A stretch of 64,000 bases of DNA from Dyella_A ginsengisoli (GTDB lineage: Bacteria; Pseudomonadota; Gammaproteobacteria; Xanthomonadales; Rhodanobacteraceae), in assembly GCF_044904665.1 (NCBI RefSeq), contig NZ_JADIKM010000001.1, forward strand, positions 744,001 through 808,000, read 5' to 3'. Shown here in pieces: positions 32,228 through 40,809 of this stretch. Made by a program: the position numbers and the translations under genes. The first letter of the stretch is position 1, and each line of letters begins with the position of its first letter. A model generated the notes under the pieces. That model was given only the letters and a program-made list of their open reading frames with translations. It was not told the origin of the DNA and searched no databases.

Positions 32228-33505
32228 TCAGAACTTCCAGCCGTAGCTGATGCCGACCGAGTTCTGGTACATCGAAATGCGCTCGCTGCCGCCCGGTGCG
32301 CCACCCATGAACACCGGCAGGATCGACGCACCCCGCACGGTCTTGCTGAAGGCGTGCATGTACGCCATGGTCAACTCCGCCCCTGATCGCATCGTGTGGG
32401 TGAAGCCAAGGGTGACGTGATCGGTGACGACGCCCGGTGCCACGATGTTGAAGGTGACGTCGGCGCTCTGGATCGGATTGCTGCCGTGGTTGAGCCCCGC
32501 GCGCCAGGTCCAGCGATCGGAGCTGGCATATTCGACGCCCAGCTTCCACACCTTCACGTCGTGCCAGCCAAAGCCGGGGCCATGGTTCGCACCCAACTGG
32601 TACGGGACTAGGCTGCGGTTGCTGACCGACTGCACGCCGCTGTAGTTGATCCGCTCGTAATCGAGCGCGACGCTCAGGCGTTCGACTGGCGTCCAGGCCA
32701 AGCCCAGCGAGTAGTTCTCCGGAATGTCGAACTTGCCGCCCTCGGCGAACAAGCCGCCGTAGCGGGAAAACCTGCTCATGCTGATCTTGCTGGCATAGGC
32801 GCCGCCGACCGAGAAGCTCGGAGTGAGGCGGGCGAAATAACCTACGCGCACACCATAGCCGTGCGATGTCTCCGGCCCTCGGTTGGTCACGTTCGCGGGA
32901 TCCGAGGAGAGCCCCGGCGTGTACGCGAACGCCTGCAGTCCCTTGGCCGAGAACCGCTGCACGGCGAACTGGGGCGCGATGCCGATCGACTGGTTTGCGG
33001 TGATGGCATACGAAGCCGTCGGTGCAACGATCAGTTGGGTCAGGTCGACGCCGAGTGAGCCCGAGCCGCACAGCATGTTTGCCGGGCCCTGGCCGCAATT
33101 GAACTGGCCACCGGGATAATCGGTATTCATCCCCCCGTTGCCGAACACGCTGACGCCAAATGCCAGGTTGTTCCGCACCATTCGGTTGTAGCCGAATTCG
33201 GGAATGGCAAACAGCGTTCGACCGCTGTGGATGGAGCCGTCGAGGCCCGGTCCGAATCCGCTGCGCGACGCGCTGCGCTCGGGATCGAACAGATCAAGTC
33301 CGAGATCGAGTCGGTTGCCCGACATCACCATGGTGGCCGGATTGTTGGCACCGCCGAAACCGTCGCCGGTCAGGGCCATGGATGTGCCCCCGCGGCCCTT
33401 GGCCTTCATGCCATAGCCGTGTGAGAAGTAGCCGTTGGTTGCCGCTGCCGTGCCGCAGCACAGCAGCGCGGTGGACGTGACGAGAATTCGAAGTCGCATG
33501 AGCAT
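32228..33505 (-). CDS. OmpP1/FadL/TodX family outer-membrane channel
   Basis: A protein of about 425 residues. A signal peptide (RILVTSTALLCCGTAAA) is followed by the FadL plug start TNGYFSHGYGMKAKGRGG, then alternating beta-strands ending in YGWKF, whose terminal Phe is the BAM signal. FadL proteins carry hydrophobic molecules across the outer membrane. Start is either ATG at 33505 or 33499, both after GGAGGGGAA. It sits next to the Sox regulator with a matching 16-bp palindrome 65 bp upstream, so it probably belongs to the same regulon. In sulfur-oxidising bacteria related proteins have been suggested to bring in elemental sulfur or polysulfide; here this is inference. Confidence 0.9.
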   Translation of the reverse strand: MLMRLRILVTSTALLCCGTAAATNGYFSHGYGMKAKGRGGTSMALTGDGFGGANNPATMVMSGNRLDLGLDLFDPERSASRSGFGPGLDGSIHSGRTLFAIPEFGYNRMVRNNLAFGVSVFGNGGMNTDYPGGQFNCGQGPANMLCGSGSLGVDLTQLIVAPTASYAITANQSIGIAPQFAVQRFSAKGLQAFAYTPGLSSDPANVTNRGPETSHGYGVRVGYFARLTPSFSVGGAYASKISMSRFSRYGGLFAEGGKFDIPENYSLGLAWTPVERLSVALDYERINYSGVQSVSNRSLVPYQLGANHGPGFGWHDVKVWKLGVEYASSDRWTWRAGLNHGSNPIQSADVTFNIVAPGVVTDHVTLGFTHTMRSGAELTMAYMHAFSKTVRGASILPVFMGGAPGGSERISMYQNSVGISYGWKF

Positions 33506-33569
33506 TTCCCCTCCGCTGCATTCATTCGCCGGGCCGGGGAACGGAAGCGTGCCCTGGGGCCTTGCATAT

Positions 33570-33585
33570 ATACCCATGCAGGTAT
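33570..33585. promoter_or_regulatory. CsoR/CstR-type operator palindrome upstream of fadL
   Basis: ATACC-N6-GGTAT, 16 bp in total, has the same length and arms as the site at 45523-45538. CsoR/CstR-family repressors bind such TACC...GGTA palindromes. It lies 65 bp before fadL and 300 bp before the CsoR-family gene, so it could control both. The rest of the 379-bp gap (33506-33884) is AT-rich and has no gene. Confidence 0.6.
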
Positions 33586-33884
33586 AGGTATATGACCCGG
33601 AGATTAGCACGAGCTTTTTGGTTTTTTGGTAGTCGGAAAACAAAACATTTCCGGATAAAAAAAGCCAAGAAAGATAATGCATTGCAGCATTTTCACGCGC
33701 ACCTTTTCCGCCCGGATTTGTGGCTTCGTTGGGGTGGATCTGCCCGCGCAAAATGGCTGCCCCGTGCTAATCTTCCAAGGGTTTGGCGCATGGATTTTTC
33801 CGGGCGCACATCGTCACTGTCCCCGGCCTGATCGAAAAATCCTGCGTCGCAGCATCAACCGCCTTGATCGATGGACTCGCCTAG

Positions 33885-34184
33885 ATGACCAAAAAGATCC
33901 CCTTGGAGATTCCGCTGGATACCGAAGAGGCGCAGCGACGCAAGATCGTCTCCCGCTTGGCGCGCATCGAGGGCCAGATCCGGGCCATCCAGGGCATGAT
34001 CCTGGACAACTGCAGCTGCGAGCAGGTGGCACTGCAGCTCACCGCCGCGCGCCGCGCGCTGGACAAGGCTTTCTACGAGATGATCATCTGCAGCCTGAAC
34101 AACCATATCGAGTCGTCCGACGACATCGAGGATGTCCGGGCGTCGACCAAGGAGCTGGCGCGCCTGCTCGCCAAGTTCGGCTGA
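33885..34184 (+). CDS. CsoR/RcnR/CstR-family transcriptional repressor
   Basis: A 99-residue all-helical repressor. KIVSRLARIEGQIRAIQGMI followed by CEQVALQLTAARRALDKAFYE is the family core. The sensing residues are unusual: C43 and C45 lie in NCSC, C69 lies 24 residues after C45, and H74 follows. The classic copper triad of CsoR (Cys, His +25, Cys +29) is therefore not present; at those places are Ser70 and His74. A Cys pair suits persulfide sensing as in CstR, but the spacing differs from CstR too. It is next to the Sox cluster and probably binds the ATACC/GGTAT palindromes. Convergent with the metallo-beta-lactamase gene. Confidence 0.85.
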   Translation: MTKKIPLEIPLDTEEAQRRKIVSRLARIEGQIRAIQGMILDNCSCEQVALQLTAARRALDKAFYEMIICSLNNHIESSDDIEDVRASTKELARLLAKFG

Positions 34185-34190
34185 GCAGGC

Positions 34191-35168
34191 CTATCGCGAG
34201 AGCGATTCCTGCTCCATCTGCAGATAGACGTTATAGGCATTGCGCCGATTGGCGACCTCAAACGTCGGCTCGGCGTTGAACTCGCTCCAGTCCACCTGCT
34301 TGTAGGCTTCGTCAAACGGTACGAGGTTGCTGGCAGCGGTGCCCATCTGCTTGCGCAGGAACACCAGGTAGTTGCGCGTCATCTGTGCGTCGGCGCGCGG
34401 ATGCAGCGACGCGGGCCCGTGTCCCGGAACCATCACGCGGGCCGGTATGGCGAGCAGTTGGTCGATCGCCTTCAGCCACTGGCGGGTGTCGGCATCGCCG
34501 ATGAAGGGCACGCGGCCCGCATACACCACATCGCCGGAGTACAGCACGCCATCGGGCTCGACCAGCATCGCCAGATCCTCGGGCGAATGCGCCGGCCCGA
34601 TGTGGCGCAGGGAGAAGGTCACCTCGCCCATCTTGAAACCCGTGGGGGCATCCAGCCAACGGTCCGGCAGTGGAAGGGTGAAGTCTGGCCCGAGCCACGG
34701 CCCGATGAGCTGCTGGCGCTGAGCCAGGCGCTCGGTGGCCGCCTGCGAATTGAGGTAGCCATGCGCGCGGGTGTCTGCCCAGATCTGCGCCCCGATCCGG
34801 CGAAAGGCCGGAATGCCGTAGAAATGGTCGGCGTGGTAATGACTGATCACCACACGCCGGATCGGCTGCTTGGTGAGCTTGCGGATCTCCTCGATCAGCC
34901 GATCGCCCAGCGCGGGCGAGCCCAGCGTGTCGAACACCACCACGCCACCGCCGGTGATCACGAATCCCGCGTTGGCAATGAAGCCCTCGTTGGCGCGAGT
35001 CGCCTCTTCAAGCCGGCCCTCCACGTAGTAACTGTGGGGACCGACTTGATGCACGGGCAGATCGATGTCGCTGGGTGCCCACGCGGGTTTTCCGGCCGGC
35101 GCCGCCGCCAGTGCCGGCGACAGCCACGCCCATGCCAGCAGTGCAGCGAGCGTGCGCCGAAGCATCAT
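34191..35168 (-). CDS. Periplasmic metallo-beta-lactamase-fold hydrolase (SoxH-like)
   Basis: A 325-residue exported protein: signal peptide (LAALLAWAWLSPALAA), then a metallo-beta-lactamase domain with the metal site VISHYHADHFYG (HxHxDH), a distant His in RHIGPAHSPEDLA, Asp in LYSGDVVYAG and His in VPGHGPAS. The start ATG overlaps the soxB stop (ATGA), so it is part of the sox operon and the last gene of it. Homologues in Paracoccus (SoxH) are encoded at the end of the sox cluster and are not essential for thiosulfate oxidation; their substrate is not known. Possible roles include thioester or persulfide hydrolysis. Confidence 0.85.
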   Translation of the reverse strand: MMLRRTLAALLAWAWLSPALAAAPAGKPAWAPSDIDLPVHQVGPHSYYVEGRLEEATRANEGFIANAGFVITGGGVVVFDTLGSPALGDRLIEEIRKLTKQPIRRVVISHYHADHFYGIPAFRRIGAQIWADTRAHGYLNSQAATERLAQRQQLIGPWLGPDFTLPLPDRWLDAPTGFKMGEVTFSLRHIGPAHSPEDLAMLVEPDGVLYSGDVVYAGRVPFIGDADTRQWLKAIDQLLAIPARVMVPGHGPASLHPRADAQMTRNYLVFLRKQMGTAASNLVPFDEAYKQVDWSEFNAEPTFEVANRRNAYNVYLQMEQESLSR

Positions 35169-36886
35169 CAACCGATGCCCGGATCGTTCTGCTCACCCAC
35201 CAGCTTGGGCAGGTTCAATTTCGGCGCCGCCACCGTCTGGTGCGCCTTCAGGTATTCGGCCACCACATCCCACACCGGTTCGCCCGTGACACCCTCGGCC
35301 ACCGGCGCCCAGCCGACGACCTTGTAGGACTTGCCGGCCTCGATCGGCTTGCCGTTCAGCCGCATGTCGTTGATGCGCTTGCCGGCGGCCGCATTCGGGT
35401 CGCAGGTATAGGTGAGCCCGCCGACGCGCACCATGTCGCCGCCCTGCTGGTAGTAGGGATCGGGGTTGAACAGGTTGTCGCCGACATCCTCGAGAATCGC
35501 CTTGATCCGCTCCCCGGTGAACTCGTTGACGGTCACGGTCGGATAGGTGATCGCCGTCTGGTCCATCAGCCGCTCATGGGTGATGGCCTCGCCCGGCAGC
35601 AGCGTGGTGCCCCAGCGGAAGCCGGGCGAGAACGCGATTTGCGCATCCTTCACGGCCATCAAGCCATCGAGGATGAGCTGATCGAAACTGCCGTTGAAGT
35701 TGCCGCGGCGATACAGCAAGCCCTCGCTGACGGCATGCTTCTTGGCCAGCTGGCTCTCGTACGGCTGGCGGTGCCTGGCGATCAGCGCCTGCATCGCCGG
35801 GTCCGCCGGGAGCAGGTCGGAGAACACCGGCAGCAGGCGATAGCGGGCTTCGCGCAGCTTGCCGTTCTTCACATCCAGATCGAGCACGCCGACGAACTTG
35901 CCGTTGCTGCCCGCGTTGGTGACCAGGGTCTCGCCGCCAGCATTCTTGACCTTCACCGGGTGCGGCACGCCGTCGTGCGTGTGCCCGCCCATGATGGCGT
36001 CGAGCCCGCTGACCTGCGAGGCCAGCTTGAGATCGCAATCCATGCCGTTGTGCGACAGCAGTACCACCACGGCCGCGCCCGCCTTGCGCACCTTGTCGAT
36101 CACCTGCTGCAGGTGATCCTGCTGGATGCCGAACGACAGCTCGGCCACGAAGCGCGCCGGATGCGCGATCGGCGTGTACGGGAAGGCCTGGCCGATCACC
36201 GCCACGTCCACGCCATTGACCTGGCGCATGGCGTAGTCGGGAAACACCGGGTCGCCAAAGTCGGCGGTGCGGATGTTCTGCGCCACGAAGTCGATCTTGC
36301 CCTTGAACGGACCGTTGACGACTTCCTTCACGCGGTCGGTGCCGTAGGTGAATTCCCAGTGCCCGGTCATCACGTCCACGCCCAGTTCGAGCTGGGCATC
36401 GACCATGTCCTGGCCCTTGGTCCACAGCGAGGTTGCCGAACCCTGCCAGGTGTCGCCGCCATCCAGCAGCAGGGCACCGGGTCGGCTGGCGCGCAGGCGC
36501 TTGATCAGCGTGGCCAGGTGCGCGTAGCCGCCAACCTTGCCGTAGCGCTTGGACGCCTCGACGAAATCGAGGTAGGTCAGCGCGTGCGCCTCGCGCGTTC
36601 CCGGCTTGATGCCGTAGAACTTCAGCAGATGCTCGCCGACCAGGTGCGGCGGACGGCCGCGCGCGGCGCCGACGCCAAGGTTCGACGACGGCTCGCGAAA
36701 GTGGATCGGCAGCAGCTGCGCGTGGCTGTCGGTCATGTGCAGCAGGCTGACGTTGCCGAACGCCGGGGCGTCGTACAACGCCTCGCCTCTGGCACTGGCA
36801 GTGAATGCGCGGCTGGAAGCCAACGGCAGGCCGGCCGCCGCGGCAGCGGCCATCAGCTGGATGAACTCGCGACGATTCATGCTCAT
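35168..36886 (-). CDS. soxB: SoxB, sulfate thiohydrolase (dimanganese)
   Basis: A 572-residue periplasmic enzyme that removes sulfate from the SoxY-bound cysteine S-sulfonate. The twin-arginine signal NRREFIQLMAAAAAAGLPLA routes it folded through Tat. Metallophosphoesterase motifs of the 5'-nucleotidase family: LLHMTDSHAQLLP, DGGDTWQGS, GHWEFTYG and LLSHNGMDCD, then GGHTHDGVP; the C-terminal half is the nucleotidase-like capping domain. I start at ATG 36886 (GGGAG upstream); ATG 36880 is possible. The gene lies between soxX and the SoxH-like gene, with which it overlaps. Activity depends on SoxYZ carrying the substrate. Confidence 0.97.
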   Translation of the reverse strand: MSMNRREFIQLMAAAAAAGLPLASSRAFTASARGEALYDAPAFGNVSLLHMTDSHAQLLPIHFREPSSNLGVGAARGRPPHLVGEHLLKFYGIKPGTREAHALTYLDFVEASKRYGKVGGYAHLATLIKRLRASRPGALLLDGGDTWQGSATSLWTKGQDMVDAQLELGVDVMTGHWEFTYGTDRVKEVVNGPFKGKIDFVAQNIRTADFGDPVFPDYAMRQVNGVDVAVIGQAFPYTPIAHPARFVAELSFGIQQDHLQQVIDKVRKAGAAVVVLLSHNGMDCDLKLASQVSGLDAIMGGHTHDGVPHPVKVKNAGGETLVTNAGSNGKFVGVLDLDVKNGKLREARYRLLPVFSDLLPADPAMQALIARHRQPYESQLAKKHAVSEGLLYRRGNFNGSFDQLILDGLMAVKDAQIAFSPGFRWGTTLLPGEAITHERLMDQTAITYPTVTVNEFTGERIKAILEDVGDNLFNPDPYYQQGGDMVRVGGLTYTCDPNAAAGKRINDMRLNGKPIEAGKSYKVVGWAPVAEGVTGEPVWDVVAEYLKAHQTVAAPKLNLPKLVGEQNDPGIG

Positions 36887-36908
36887 TGGAAGGATGCTCC
36901 CGGGGCGC

Positions 36909-37532
36909 TTACTGGTTGACCGGCGAGGCGGGATCAAACAGCAACGCCATGACGTCCTTGATCTGCTGTTCGGTGAGCACGCCCTTGGCGCCGAAACGCG
37001 GCATCGCCGAGCACAGCGAGTACCCCTTCATGTCGTTGATCATGCTCCAGGCCAGCTTCAGCACCGGCTCGGACTGGCCGCGGTTCTTGCCGTAGTTGTA
37101 GAGCGACGGGCCAATGGTGCCGTAGGCGATCTGCTGCTTGTCGAGCTGGTGGCAGGCGTAGCAATTGCCACCGGAAGGCTTGGCCGGATCGTCGGAATAC
37201 TGGAAGCCGGTGCCTTCCTCGGCGATCGCCTGGCCGCGTTTCCAGTCGCCGAGGAACTTGCCATCGGCGGGAAACTTGACCGAGGCCTGGTTGGCCGCCA
37301 GGGCCTTGGAGGCCGCCTCGCCGGTGGGCATGGCAGGCGCGTGCAGCGAGCACAGGGCCTGGGTGGTGTCCTGCTTCAGGCGATCCATGTCGGCCTGGCC
37401 GTGAGGCTTGAACGATGCCTTCATGACGGCCAGCGCCTGGGCATTGCGGTCGCCCTGGTGCGCCGCCTCGGCAGCACTGGAGATCGCCGGCAGGGCCGCA
37501 AGCAGGATGAGTAGGCGAATCGGGGTGCGCAT
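36909..37532 (-). CDS. soxX: SoxX, c-type cytochrome subunit of SoxAX
   Basis: A 207-residue periplasmic cytochrome, with AAGGAG before its ATG and an N-terminal signal peptide. One haem site is visible, GNCYACHQL near residue 125, with a distal Met available in SAMPRFG. The 100-residue N-terminal extension with Cys61 (QALCSLHA) is typical of the longer SoxX class. SoxAX couples thiosulfate to the SoxY cysteine and passes two electrons to the respiratory chain. Encoded 10 bp after soxA, as expected of a heterodimer. Confidence 0.95.
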   Translation of the reverse strand: MRTPIRLLILLAALPAISSAAEAAHQGDRNAQALAVMKASFKPHGQADMDRLKQDTTQALCSLHAPAMPTGEAASKALAANQASVKFPADGKFLGDWKRGQAIAEEGTGFQYSDDPAKPSGGNCYACHQLDKQQIAYGTIGPSLYNYGKNRGQSEPVLKLAWSMINDMKGYSLCSAMPRFGAKGVLTEQQIKDVMALLFDPASPVNQ

Positions 37533-37542
37533 GGTCGACTCC

Positions 37543-38379
37543 TTAACGTTTGAGACCGGGGGCCGCCATCTTTCCGCCTTCGGCGTTCTTGGCGAGGAAC
37601 ATGGTCAGGTCGATCGCGGCTTCCGATCCGTACTTCAGTTCCGGCAATCGCTGTTGGCGGAAGCAGTCGCCGATGCGCCACTCCATCGTGCGCACCTCGC
37701 CCTGCGATACGCGGTAGGCCGGCCACGCGGTGTAGGTGGCCTGCGCGTCCGGGCCGGCCTGTGCGAGGTCGGGCAGTTGCTGCAGGCGGATGCGCTTGCC
37801 GACCTGTCCATGACAGGTGGCGCAGGAGAAATCGTGCGTGGCCGCGCGATAGAAGAAGATCGCCTTGCCCGTTTCGTAGGCCTGCTTCTCCTGCGGATGA
37901 TCCAGCGGCAGGCTGATGGCCACGCCCTTGGAGGCATCGACGATGTAGGATGCCAGCGCTTCCAGGTCCGACTTGCGATCGCCGTCGCCAAAGCGGTTCT
38001 TCAGGATCGCCGCTTCGTCCAGGCCTTGCCCCTTCACCATGCAGGTGAGCAGTCGGCTATCGAGGTCCTGCACCTTCTTGGTGTCGGCAAAGTAGCGTGG
38101 CATGTGCGCGTATGCACCCTTGACCACACCCGCGCCGAGGCCCAGGTCGCAGCTCTTGGCCAGCGAGGTTCCCTTGGGGCCACGCACCTCGTTCCACAGG
38201 TCTTGTCCGCGGGTGATCCACAGTGCGGCCGGGTTGTCGTCGCCGAACATCGCGCGGTATTCGGCCACCGGGTCGGTTGCGGTTTCCGATTGCGCCCATA
38301 CCAGCGACGCCGCCAGGCTTCCGGCGGCTCCTCCCACGAGCATCAGCCCGAACATCAGCTGCCTGGATTTCGATTTCAT
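37543..38379 (-). CDS. soxA: SoxA, L-cysteine S-thiosulfotransferase catalytic subunit (monohaem type)
   Basis: A 278-residue periplasmic protein; AAGGAG precedes the ATG at 38379. The signal peptide runs to about residue 30. Only one haem motif is present, FSCATCHGQVG near residue 180, while the N-terminal half has two lone cysteines (AKSCDLG and LLTCMVKG) where dihaem SoxA proteins have a first CxxCH. The active-site Cys that becomes a persulfide is in WRIGDCFRQQRLPE near residue 233. This is the monohaem SoxA type, as in Starkeya. It lies between the dsrE-like gene and soxX and forms SoxAX with the latter. Confidence 0.95.
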   Translation of the reverse strand: MKSKSRQLMFGLMLVGGAAGSLAASLVWAQSETATDPVAEYRAMFGDDNPAALWITRGQDLWNEVRGPKGTSLAKSCDLGLGAGVVKGAYAHMPRYFADTKKVQDLDSRLLTCMVKGQGLDEAAILKNRFGDGDRKSDLEALASYIVDASKGVAISLPLDHPQEKQAYETGKAIFFYRAATHDFSCATCHGQVGKRIRLQQLPDLAQAGPDAQATYTAWPAYRVSQGEVRTMEWRIGDCFRQQRLPELKYGSEAAIDLTMFLAKNAEGGKMAAPGLKR

Positions 38380-38407
38380 GTGCCGTCTCCTTGATGCCCG
38401 TCGACGC

Positions 38408-38860
38408 TCAGGGTTTGATGTAGGCATAGCCTTCGCGCGACTGCAGCCGCGCGATTTCGGCCAGGCCGGATGGGACGACGTCGATGTCGTCGTCCAGTTG
38501 ATTCTTGGTGATCTTCAGCGTCGTCATGGTGTTGTTGCAGGCTTCGAAACGAACGCCGCTCTGCTGCAGGTCTTCGATCATCAGCGCGAACGGATAACCG
38601 CCTTCGGTCTTGCTGCCCTTGACCAGGAAACGCACGCTTTCGCCGAGTGCCACGACGACGATCTTCGCCGTCGGGTCGGCCGTGAGCAGGTTCCTGACCT
38701 GATGCATGGCGGTGACGGTGCCCTTGCTGTCGGTGTCCAGATGAAACACCACCCGCATCGGCGCGCTCTGCGTGCTGGCCGTCTCGGCGGCACGGACAGA
38801 CCCGGCCGGTACGCAGGCCGCGCACAGGCCGAGCAACAGTGTCAGCGTCATCTTGACCAT
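38408..38860 (-). CDS. Periplasmic DsrE-family protein
   Basis: About 150 residues when started at ATG 38860, which has GAGGTG upstream. A signal peptide (TLTLLLGLCAACVPAGSVRA) places it in the periplasm, unlike classic cytoplasmic DsrE. The fold is a Rossmann-like DsrE domain: RVVFHLDTDSKG, KIVVVALGESVRFLVKG and FEACNNTMTTLKI, whose Cys is the position used for persulfide transfer. It lies in the operon between soxZ and soxA. Likely role: a sulfane-sulfur carrier or chaperone in the Sox pathway; this is inferred from family and position. Confidence 0.85.
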   Translation of the reverse strand: MVKMTLTLLLGLCAACVPAGSVRAAETASTQSAPMRVVFHLDTDSKGTVTAMHQVRNLLTADPTAKIVVVALGESVRFLVKGSKTEGGYPFALMIEDLQQSGVRFEACNNTMTTLKITKNQLDDDIDVVPSGLAEIARLQSREGYAYIKP

Positions 38861-38939
38861 GGGTGTCACCTCGCTGGACGGTCGGGCCGCCCGCGTCTGC
38901 GGGCTGCCCGATCGTCGGCCGACCGACGGGATGCGCCGA

Positions 38940-39251
38940 TCAGCTGATCACCGCTTCGTCGGTACGGGTTTCGCCGGCCGTGTCGAGCCAGGTGACCGAG
39001 ACCTTGTCGCCCTTGGCGCCGCCCTTGAACTTGAAGGCCAGGAACGGGTTCTTGGATACCGCCGGACCCCATTCGGCCGTCAGCACGTCCTTGCCCTTGC
39101 AGCTGGCCTTGACGGTTTCGATGTAGTGGGCGGGCACCGGCTTGCCGCTGGCGTCCTTGCGCAGGCCGGTTTCCATCGGGTGGGACATCAGCACCTTCAC
39201 CTCGACGGTGTCGCCCGTCAGGCTGGCGCGAATTCGCATCGGATCTGCCAT
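38940..39251 (-). CDS. soxZ: SoxZ, sulfur-carrier complex subunit
   Basis: A 103-residue immunoglobulin-like protein without its own signal; it is exported with SoxY. MADPMRIRASLTGDTVEVKVLMSHPMETG, HYIETVKASCKGKDVL, AEWGPAVSKNPFLAFKFKG and the C-terminal KVSVTWLDTAGET are all typical. I start at ATG 39251, which follows AGGAG. It is 20 bp after soxY. SoxYZ presents the substrate-bearing cysteine of SoxY to each Sox enzyme in turn. Confidence 0.97.
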   Translation of the reverse strand: MADPMRIRASLTGDTVEVKVLMSHPMETGLRKDASGKPVPAHYIETVKASCKGKDVLTAEWGPAVSKNPFLAFKFKGGAKGDKVSVTWLDTAGETRTDEAVIS

Positions 39252-39271
39252 CTCGTTCTCCTGGAGTCGGT

Positions 39272-39760
39272 TCAGCCGCCGCAACCGCCAAGGGTGACCT
39301 TGACCATCTGCTCGGTATAGAAAAAGCCCTTGTCGGTCTGCACCAGGGCGTAGAGGTTGGAGGTCTCGGCGATCTTCACGCGCGTCATCACGTACGGCTC
39401 GGTGCCGTCGGGGAAGCTGAAGGAGGCCGACAGCGCGTGCGGGTTCTTCTCCGACACGATCGCGATCATCTTGGTGTTGGGCAGCTTGCTCTCGATCACC
39501 ACCGGCACCACGGCGCCGTTCTCGGCGATCGGCGGCGCCTGCAGCGCGATGTCGGTCGACTTCGTCGCGGTGGTGCCGCCCAGCGACTTGACCACTTCGT
39601 CGAGCGTCATCGCTTCGAACGGCTTGCGGTGATCGGTGGGCGCCAGCGGGTTGGTGGTTGCTGCGGCCGCGAGGCGCGGCAACAGGCCGGTCGCCGACAC
39701 CAACAGCAGGGCGGTACCGCTGGCGCTGACCTGCAGGAATGCCCTTCTCGACATGTTCAT
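39272..39760 (-). CDS. soxY: SoxY, covalent sulfur-substrate carrier
   Basis: A 162-residue Tat-exported protein: MNMSRRAFLQVSASG with twin arginine and a hydrophobic stretch. The mature part has an Ig-like fold and ends in the swinging arm KVTLGGCGG; the Cys in GGCGG carries thiosulfate as an S-thiosulfonate adduct. GAGGAG precedes the ATG. It is 89 bp downstream of soxD and 20 bp upstream of soxZ. Final residues are exact for the family, so the protein should be functional. Confidence 0.97.
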   Translation of the reverse strand: MNMSRRAFLQVSASGTALLLVSATGLLPRLAAAATTNPLAPTDHRKPFEAMTLDEVVKSLGGTTATKSTDIALQAPPIAENGAVVPVVIESKLPNTKMIAIVSEKNPHALSASFSFPDGTEPYVMTRVKIAETSNLYALVQTDKGFFYTEQMVKVTLGGCGG

Positions 39761-39849
39761 GGATGACTCCTCGACTTGACTGCGTTTGCTGCGTGATGGG
39801 TGCGTTGGCGTGGCGGGTGTGGGGTGTCGCGGCATGCTCGGTTCCTCGG

Positions 39850-40809
39850 TCATTTCTTGGCGGGCTGGCTCAGGACCCAGTGGATGATGGCCGCCAGTTC
39901 CGCGTCGGACGGCCCGGACTGTGGCGGCATCGGGATCGGGCCCCACACGCCGGAGCCGCCCTTGCGGATCTTGTCCGTCAGGTGCTGCACCGCGCCGGCG
40001 TTGCCCTGGTACTTGGCGGCGACGTCCTGGAAGGCCGGGCCGACCACCTTGTGGTCTGCGGCGTGGCACGCGGTGCAGGCGTACGTGCCGAGCAGCTTGG
40101 GGACGTCCGGGGTTGCCTTGGCGTCGGCATTGCCCGGCAACTCGGACGCGGGCGGGGCCTGCTCGTTCATGGTCTGCAGGCCGCGGAAGTTGTCGCGGAT
40201 GTCGCCGTACAGGTTCTCGACGAAGCCGGCCGGAAGGCTTGCGGTGACCTTCACGTCCTTCGCGCAGTCCTTCATGCAGGCGACGTTGTGGACGTCGGGC
40301 CTGCCCTTCACGCTCATCAAGCCGGGGAACGGCTTGACCTTGTCGTGCGCGGGCATCTTGACCTTGGGCAAGGTGTCCTTGTTGGCGACGAAGTCGGCCG
40401 GGACGATGTCATTGAGGTTCAGCACATAGGCTGTGGCGGCATACACCTGGTTGGCCGTCAGCGCCTTCGAGTGCGGGAACGGCATCGCGCGGTTGATGTA
40501 GTCGAACAGCGTGGTGGCGTAGTTGAGGCGGGCGGCCACGCCGGTCAGCGCGATATACGAGTTGCTTTCGCCGAACGTGCCGTGGCAACTGGCGCAGTTG
40601 GCGTCGTACACCTCGTTGCCTTCGGACACCGAGCCCTGTCCGTCGGGCAGGCCGGCGCCGTCGGGGCGCACGTCGATGTTCCAGCCGGCGATCTGCTCGG
40701 GGGTGGCTTTCTGCCCGAGTCCGTACTTGCCCTGGGCCTGCGCGGGCAGGGTGGCTGCCAGCAGCAGGACGGCCGCGAGTGCGCCGGCCATTCGATCAGG
40801 CTTCAACAT
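39850..40809 (-). CDS. soxD: SoxD, dihaem cytochrome c of the sulfane dehydrogenase
   Basis: A 319-residue periplasmic cytochrome. A signal peptide (AGALAAVLLLAATLPAQA) precedes the first haem motif YDANCASCHGTFG (near residue 70) and a second, TYACTACHAADHK (near residue 255). Between them is a linker with two further cysteines (VACMKDC). The start overlaps the soxC stop by 14 bp, so the subunits of the SoxCD complex are coupled. SoxCD oxidises the SoxY-bound sulfane sulfur by six electrons; its presence means thiosulfate is oxidised fully to sulfate with no stored sulfur globules. Confidence 0.95.
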   Translation of the reverse strand: MLKPDRMAGALAAVLLLAATLPAQAQGKYGLGQKATPEQIAGWNIDVRPDGAGLPDGQGSVSEGNEVYDANCASCHGTFGESNSYIALTGVAARLNYATTLFDYINRAMPFPHSKALTANQVYAATAYVLNLNDIVPADFVANKDTLPKVKMPAHDKVKPFPGLMSVKGRPDVHNVACMKDCAKDVKVTASLPAGFVENLYGDIRDNFRGLQTMNEQAPPASELPGNADAKATPDVPKLLGTYACTACHAADHKVVGPAFQDVAAKYQGNAGAVQHLTDKIRKGGSGVWGPIPMPPQSGPSDAELAAIIHWVLSQPAKK

